Shown here piece by piece: positions 58,750-64,000 of a DNA stretch of 64,000 nt. Source of the DNA: Deuterostichococcus epilithicus (lineage: Eukaryota > Chlorophyta > Trebouxiophyceae > Prasiolales > Stichococcaceae); contig JAVTLE010000005.1 in assembly GCA_033439295.1 (NCBI GenBank), positions 2,096,501 to 2,160,500 of the forward strand, written 5' to 3'. The notes under the pieces were generated by a model. The model was not told where the DNA came from and did no database searches. It saw nothing but the letters and a program-made list of their open reading frames with translations. Each line of letters begins with the position of its first letter. Position 1 is the stretch's first letter. The translations under genes and the position numbers were made by a program.

Positions 58750-61700
58750 TTAGTCTTGTCTCTCCTCAGCAATCTCGGGTGTGCAGGTGTAGGCGCGGGT
58801 GCTCAAGAGCATCGTACCTTGGCGAAGCCGTTGGCGGAGGACGTGGCGGCGGCGGCGGTGGTGCCACTGTGCAGGCCGTCAGGCGTGCCGGCCTCAGGCT
58901 GCAGGTGCTCCCGCGCGTCGTGCACGTTGACCATAGCGCGCCCCGAGATCTCGTGTGAGTCTGCCCAGCTCTCATCCCACGAAATGGCGTGCGGCGTCGA
59001 GCACGCAATGCTGAGGCCCTGCAAACGTGCGGTTGGCGAGCGCCCGTCAGCGAACAGTGGGCAGCATCCGAGTTGCAGGCCTGCACAGCCGCTGAACAGA
59101 GCCAGCAGCGCGGCCCCGCACACAGGACCCAGTCGATGAGGACTGCTTTCGACGGCTGTGCGCCAAAAGGCAGGGGACGTCTGTTCACATGGATGCTCGT
59201 TCACATGGACGAGTCATGAGGAGGGAGGATGGTCTGGGTCACGCACCCGCGGCACGGTCTCGTAGGCGGACTTGGCGGGGAAGTGCTTCTGGAAGATGGA
59301 GCGCAGCAGGAAGTACTCCTTCGTTTTTGGCGGGTCCCCGGGGAAGCGCTCCGCCCGCGCCTCCCACTCCGCGTCCGTCACCACCTGCGCCGCCACAGCA
59401 GCAATCCTTCGAAACCATGCCGGGCAACCCCGCTCGTGCCGGCGACAAGCTGTGCCGCTACTGGATGAGACTGGACATGCCGACCTTTGCTTAACAGCGA
59501 GCGGCTTGGAGCCTAGCGTTGAGACTGCCGCGATGGGGCAAGACGCCAGCCGAATTTTCGAAATGCAGTGCACACTCATGGGCCCATGTGCATAGTCGCA
59601 CCTAGCAGCTTTGCAGCAGGCAGGCTCCCACCTGGTTGGCGTAATCCTTGAGGCCGTCCACCCAGGAGTAGCCGACGCCGTCGGAGAACTGCTCCTTCTG
59701 CCGGTATAGCACGGAGTCGGGCAGGTACGGCGCCTCGGGGACGTCAAAAGCCTTGCGCAGCAAATACTTCTCGCCCCGCGCGTGCACGCCGTCCGGCTTG
59801 GACTGCATGTCGATCTACGGGGGCGGAGCATGCAATGGCCTCGGATTGTCGCAGGCCGGACGGCGCGGGGGCGGCAGGTGCGCTGATTTCAGAGCAGGCT
59901 TGCCCCTTCTGGCATTTGGCGCCCGGATCATTAGCGTACATCTCAACTGTGGGCAGCTGCGGTTGAACAGCCTCGAAACAGGGGCTGTGGACCTGCAGAT
60001 AGGCTCAGGTCGCCACAGCCACGTGGGCAACCGGGAAACGGGAAGCAGGAAGCGGCAGGAGGCCCGCACCATCTTCTCCTTCGGGTCCACGTTCATGACC
60101 AGGTCCAGGAAGGCCTTGTCCAGGAAGGGCACCCGCGTCTCCACGCCCCACGCAAAGGGCGCCTTGTTGGCGCGCAGCACGTCCCACTGGTGCAGCCGCA
60201 CCAGCAGCCGCACCGTCTCCCTGCGCTCGGCGGGGCGGGGCGCGGCGTGAGGGGCGCAGATGCAGCGGCGACAGGGCTGCGCCCCTGTCAGAGCCTTGAG
60301 ACCGAGCGGCAGTGCGCAGTCCCACGAGAGCAGCAGCAGCAGCACTGTCTGCCTGCGCGCGGCAGTCGGGGCAGCTGCCGGCTCGGTGCAGGACCAGTGC
60401 ATGACCCCAGATAGGTGGAGAGCGCTGGCCGTTGCCAGCAAGGCCCGGCAGCCGGGCCAGCAGACGCAGCATGAAGCGAGGCGGAACGCACGAGTGGAAC
60501 TCGGCAGCGTTGGGCGCTTTGTGGAAGAAGAGGTAGCCGCCGAGCGCCTCGTCTGCGCCCTCCCCGGACAGCACCACCTTGATGCCCATCGCCTTGATCT
60601 TGCGCGTCAGGATGTACATCGGCACCGCCGCCCGCACCTGCAGAAGAGAACAGCGACGAGCGTTTCAGAGGGGGCTGGCGCAAACCGACCCAGCAACTTC
60701 GGCGCTGGAACCGGCATGCCAACGGCTGTGCCGCTCGTGTGACAGCGCTCCGCGCGCCCACGTCGCAGCTCTCGTGTGCGCTTGCAGTGGCTAGGGCGCC
60801 GGCCCCTGCCTCAGCGCGGTGTGATGCCGAGGCATGCCTGTTGCGAGGCCACGCCCGCGCACCTGTTCGAAAGACTCGATGTGCCAGATGAGGTCCTCCA
60901 GCGCGTCCAGGCCCTCCTGGACTGTGAACGTGAACTCGTGGTGGATGGTGCCCAGGAAGTCCGCCACCTGCGGGCACAGGTGGCCACACTGCGGTCGCGG
61001 ACGCCCTGCCCGACAATGACTGGAAGCAGCCGCCGCCGTTCCTCCGGTGCACAGCCACTGACGGCCGCTGAAGCCACACGACGGCTGCAGGCCGCACACG
61101 ATGGATGCAAGCTGCCAGGACCAATTCTTGGGTTCTGGGTTAATGCCTTGCGAGCGGCGATGAGGTCCGGCGAGCCGGGCACGCCGACGCTGAAGGTGTG
61201 CAGCTTGTGCTGCGTGTCGTACGCGTTGCGCGCCTCCTTCAGATGCCTACGGCAGCACAGAGACGACCCTCTGATCGAACCCCTGCTGTTCTTCATCATC
61301 AAGATGCACGCCCCCTGCGACAAGGCGGATTTGAAAGGGTGCAACAGGGGTGCACGGCTGCTGCGTCTGAGCACAGCAACATTGAGCACTTGCTGGAAGT
61401 ATCATTGACACCGATGATTAGCACCTGACGGCCACGCTGGCCACCAGGGAGGAGTCGAGGCCGCCAGACAGCAGCACGCCGAGCGGCGCATCCGACATGA
61501 GCCGCTTCACCACGCTCTTGATGAACGTATCCTGAGCGGCCGGAAACACCATTATATATTGACCGCAAAGATGCAAACAACACACCTGCGACCTTCAAAG
61601 GAATGAACAATGGCACTAGATTGTGCTGCAGTAGTGCCTGCGCATGGTTCAATGCAAGAGCAAGGCGGATATTGTGACAGCTGGATAGAGCCCAGTGGCG

Positions 61701-62975
61701 GGCTGGCAAGGGCGACATTCATGGACGACCGTCATGCCCCGATGTTCGCTCACCCTGACGAGCTTCAGGTCGAGCGGCTGGCAGGGGATGGTGGCCTCAT
61801 TAATCCAGCTGGGCTTGAACCATCGCTCCAGCTTGCCGGTCTTGCTGCTGTACCGGTGACCCTGTACCGGCGTGCACATGGTGCTCAGCAACAACCGGAA
61901 GTTATCACTGAAGGCCGTGCTGCAGCTGGCTGCTGCCGCCCCCATTGCATCTGCCGCCGCCGCCGCCGCGGCTGCGCTCCCGACTTCTCCGCCTGCCGCA
62001 GCCTGGAGCCATGCAGATGCCGTGCCCTGCCGCTGCTCCGCTGCACATGGCAACCGCTGACGCGCCGCCAGCGTCCCTGCCGCTCCGCCGCTGCAGCCGC
62101 TGCCGAGGCGCCACTACAAGCCCTTCAGTCGCCATTGGGTCCTGCACGCGTTATTGGGTCCCGCAGCAAAGACTCACGGGAGGGAAGAACTCGAAGGTCT
62201 CGCAGTTGTCCTGCAGCGCCTTGAGCTCGCTGGCAAACCAGATGGAGCCATCCTTGCCGCGTCCCCAGTAGAAGGAGCAGATGCCCATCGGGTCGCGCGC
62301 CGCGCAGAAGTGCCCCGTGCGCTCGTCCACGATGACGCACGCAAAGATGCCGTCCAGCGAGTTCCACAGCTCCTCGCAGTCTCCCATCTTGGCGTACATG
62401 TGGCCCACGATGGCGGAGTCGCTGGTGGTGGGGATGTGTACGCCCTCCAGCACGCCGGCCCGCACCTCCTCATGGTTGTAGATCTCGCTGTTCCTGTTGG
62501 GGGTGCACGGCAGTGCGCACAGGCGTCAGCGCTGAGGCACTGCAAGGCAGCCTGGATCGGGTGCACACGCATGCATCATGCACATGCAGTGTCATGCACA
62601 TGCATGGCGGCGGCCGCCGCAGGTTGGCACTCACAGGGCCCAGGCGATGCGACCGTCCGGCGTATCCAAAGTGAAGGGCTGCCTGCAGGACACAAGAACG
62701 CTTGCTAGGCGACGGATTGCGGCGCGGTTGACGCACGGATCAACTGCTTTTGGTTGAAGGATTGCAGGCAGCTGCCTCAAACGACGTCACCTGCCAGCCT
62801 CCGTCACGTCCACGATGTTCAGGCGCTCGAAGGCCAGGTAGTTGCCGTGAGGACCGGCATACACGGACGTCGCATCGGGGCCCCGGTGCCGCTGCTGCCG
62901 GCTCGCCCGAAGGACCTTGACCCTGTTTGCCTTTTGGTCGCCGGTCAGGCCCAGCGCCGCCAAGATGCCGCACAT
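58750..62975 (-). CDS. ASNS: Asparagine synthetase, glutamine-hydrolysing (AsnB type)
   Basis: Makes asparagine from aspartate, ATP and glutamine amide nitrogen. Exons: 62791-62975, 62635-62682, 62178-62493, 61754-61861, 61425-61531, 61147-61246, 60863-60967, 60492-60637, 60070-60220, 59632-59814, 59247-59384, 58818-59018 and a short last exon 58750-58773 (603 residues). The glutaminase half starts MCGILAALG with the catalytic Cys directly after Met and has QQRHRGPDA and [14 protein letters not shown]. The synthetase half has the pyrophosphate loop [33 protein letters not shown] and [16 protein letters not shown]. The usual NGEIYN motif reads NSEIYNHEE here. Intron 60968-61146 appears to begin with GC after CGCAAG. 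The acceptor of the last exon (CCCGAG) is weak, so the final seven residues are tentative. The gene is divergent from the cupin-like gene. Confidence 0.94.
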
Positions 62976-63267
62976 GGCCGGCTGCGGCGAACGCTCGCCG
63001 ACGTGCCGTGTGCGATCGTTTGTTTGCCAAGGTGCTCCGAATCAAGGCGCGACGGCGGATGAAGGCAAGTTTTGTGGCGGTGTTTTGGAGCCCTCAAGTG
63101 GTTCTCGGCCAGTCGTATAGAGCATCGCCCCTCTTGCACACCGCAGAGAAATCGCACTTTGCAATTGAGTTGCACCTGCTTGGAGCTGACTTGGGGTGGG
63201 AGATCGCGCCGCGGCTGGAAATTCTTGGTGATCTCGCGGTGTTTTGCCGCCCTGTAATGTGATCCTC
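62976..63267. promoter_or_regulatory. Divergent promoter region of Asn synthetase and cupin-like genes
   Basis: These 292 bases separate two opposite start codons and must carry both promoters. No specific motif was identified. Confidence 0.5.
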
Positions 63268-64000
63268 ATGCAGTCATGTTCCGAGCGAGGAGAGGGCACT
63301 TCTGCAACGCAAGCAGGAGTGTCAGGGACGCTCAGTGGTACCATCTGCCCTAGGCAAGACCCGTCACCAGCGCCCATGCCGCCGGGGGGGGAGGCAATCG
63401 TGCAGCTCGACAGCAGGACCGCCGATGCGCAGGAGGTGTGGGCAACATGTGTGGCTCCCAGGAAGCCGGCCGTCCTGCTGAACAGTCTTGAGACCGCCGA
63501 CTTCAGCGGCCTGAAGCAATGGACGGACGCCTACCTCCGCAACAAAGTGGTGAGGCACCGTTTCACGCACAGCACTTGCCGCTGGCGACAGCCTGATGCA
63601 CAGCTGATAGCAGTAGTGCATCCCTGTGCATTTTTCGCGGCATTCATTGGCGGCATGACCGTGTGAGACGTCAGGGCCGATGATTGTAGGGCGCCGACGT
63701 GGCGGTCAAGGTGGAGGTGCGGCAGAGCAGCGCGGCCTCCTTCGGCCGCGGCGCCACGAAGGTCATGCCGTTCCGGCAGTTCCTGCGCCGCTTCGCAGCC
63801 GGCGACAGCAGCGTCTACATGACGGCGCAGAATGTGGGCGTTGCGCCGGACGGGCACCCGGAGCTCTTTGCGCCGCCCGTGACGCAGCTGCAGGACGAGG
63901 TGCCGCTTCAGCCGGTGGTCATGGGCGGCCTCATCCCGCAGCAGCTCAACTTGTGGATGGGGCACGCCATCGACGGTGCGTGCTGCGGGCTGCGGGCTGC
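63268..64000 (+). CDS. Cupin/JmjC-like domain protein, 3' truncated by window end
   Basis: Two exons are visible, 63268-63549 and 63690-63975; the second ends at a GTGCGT donor and the gene continues outside the window. The visible 189 residues include RKPAVLLNSLETADFSGLKQ, a Phe/Arg-rich block (ATKVMPFRQFLRRFAAGDS, SVYMTAQNVGVAPDG) and VMGGLIPQQLNLWMGHAIDG, a layout typical of the N-terminal half of cupin_8/JmjC 2-oxoglutarate-Fe(II) oxygenases such as JMJD7-like enzymes. The metal-binding HxD...H motif would come directly downstream and cannot be seen, so the enzymatic role is inferred. The start at 63268 (MQSCSERGEGTSATQAG) is the first in-frame ATG. Confidence 0.7.

Noticed and set aside
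58803-59204. Separate small gene starting MNEHPCEQ
   Set aside because: The second half ([16 protein letters not shown]) is the C-terminal exon of asparagine synthetase, and the first half is intron.
1-64000. Transposons, retroelements, virus-like elements, tRNA or rRNA genes
   Set aside because: I looked for reverse transcriptase, transposase, integrase and capsid-like blocks, long terminal or inverted repeats, and tRNA-like cloverleaf boxes, and found none I could support by eye.

Overview
This window reads as nuclear DNA of a green alga, most likely a Chlorella-type trebouxiophyte. That is inference from GC-rich, strongly codon-biased exons, very many short introns (about 150 in 18 genes, mostly 90-350 bases), close packing of genes on both strands, and a mix of plant-type genes: a plastid ribosomal protein S5 with a transit peptide, a plant-type chloroplast TPR protein, a DUF1995 protein and a plant-type sugar/nucleotide-sugar transporter. 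I saw no transposon, virus-like element, CRISPR array, tRNA or rRNA. Exon joins below were made by reading conserved protein blocks across splice sites and checking that phases add up. Most gene models close without a frame conflict.

Layout, left to right: chloroplast TPR protein (+, 5' end outside the window); type II DnaJ/Hsp40 (-); Rieske Fe-S protein (+); cytosolic ribosomal protein uL3 (-); V-ATPase subunit G (+); signal-peptide-peptidase-like protease with PA domain (+); plastid ribosomal protein uS5c (-); EF-hand/membrane/Hint (hedgehog-type self-processing) protein (-); cation/Ca2+ exchanger (-); PrimPol primase-polymerase (+); an unrecognised Ala/Gly-rich protein (-); mitochondrial ribosomal protein uL23m (-); phenylalanyl-tRNA synthetase alpha (+); a 1,076-residue secreted nuclease of the bacterial ExeM/NucH type with a Thr-Pro and Lys-Pro-Thr tail (+); a triose-phosphate/nucleotide-sugar transporter family protein (+); DUF1995 protein (-); glutamine-dependent asparagine synthetase (-); start of a cupin/JmjC-like protein (+, cut by the window end).

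The genes do not form a pathway. They are mostly housekeeping genes: cytosolic, plastid and mitochondrial translation, protein folding, vacuolar acidification, and Ca2+ or sugar transport. Five gene pairs are divergent over 290-480 bases and probably share promoter regions (DnaJ/Rieske, uL3/V-ATPase G, exchanger/PrimPol, uL23m/PheRS, Asn synthetase/cupin).

The most interesting items are the algal ExeM-like nuclease with 22 introns and a cationic repeat tail, the EF-hand/transmembrane/Hint protein, an intact PrimPol, a Rieske protein with a PIP-box-like C-terminus, at least six introns that appear to start with GC instead of GT, the common GTGCG donor, and a perfect 16-bp hairpin inside a PheRS intron.
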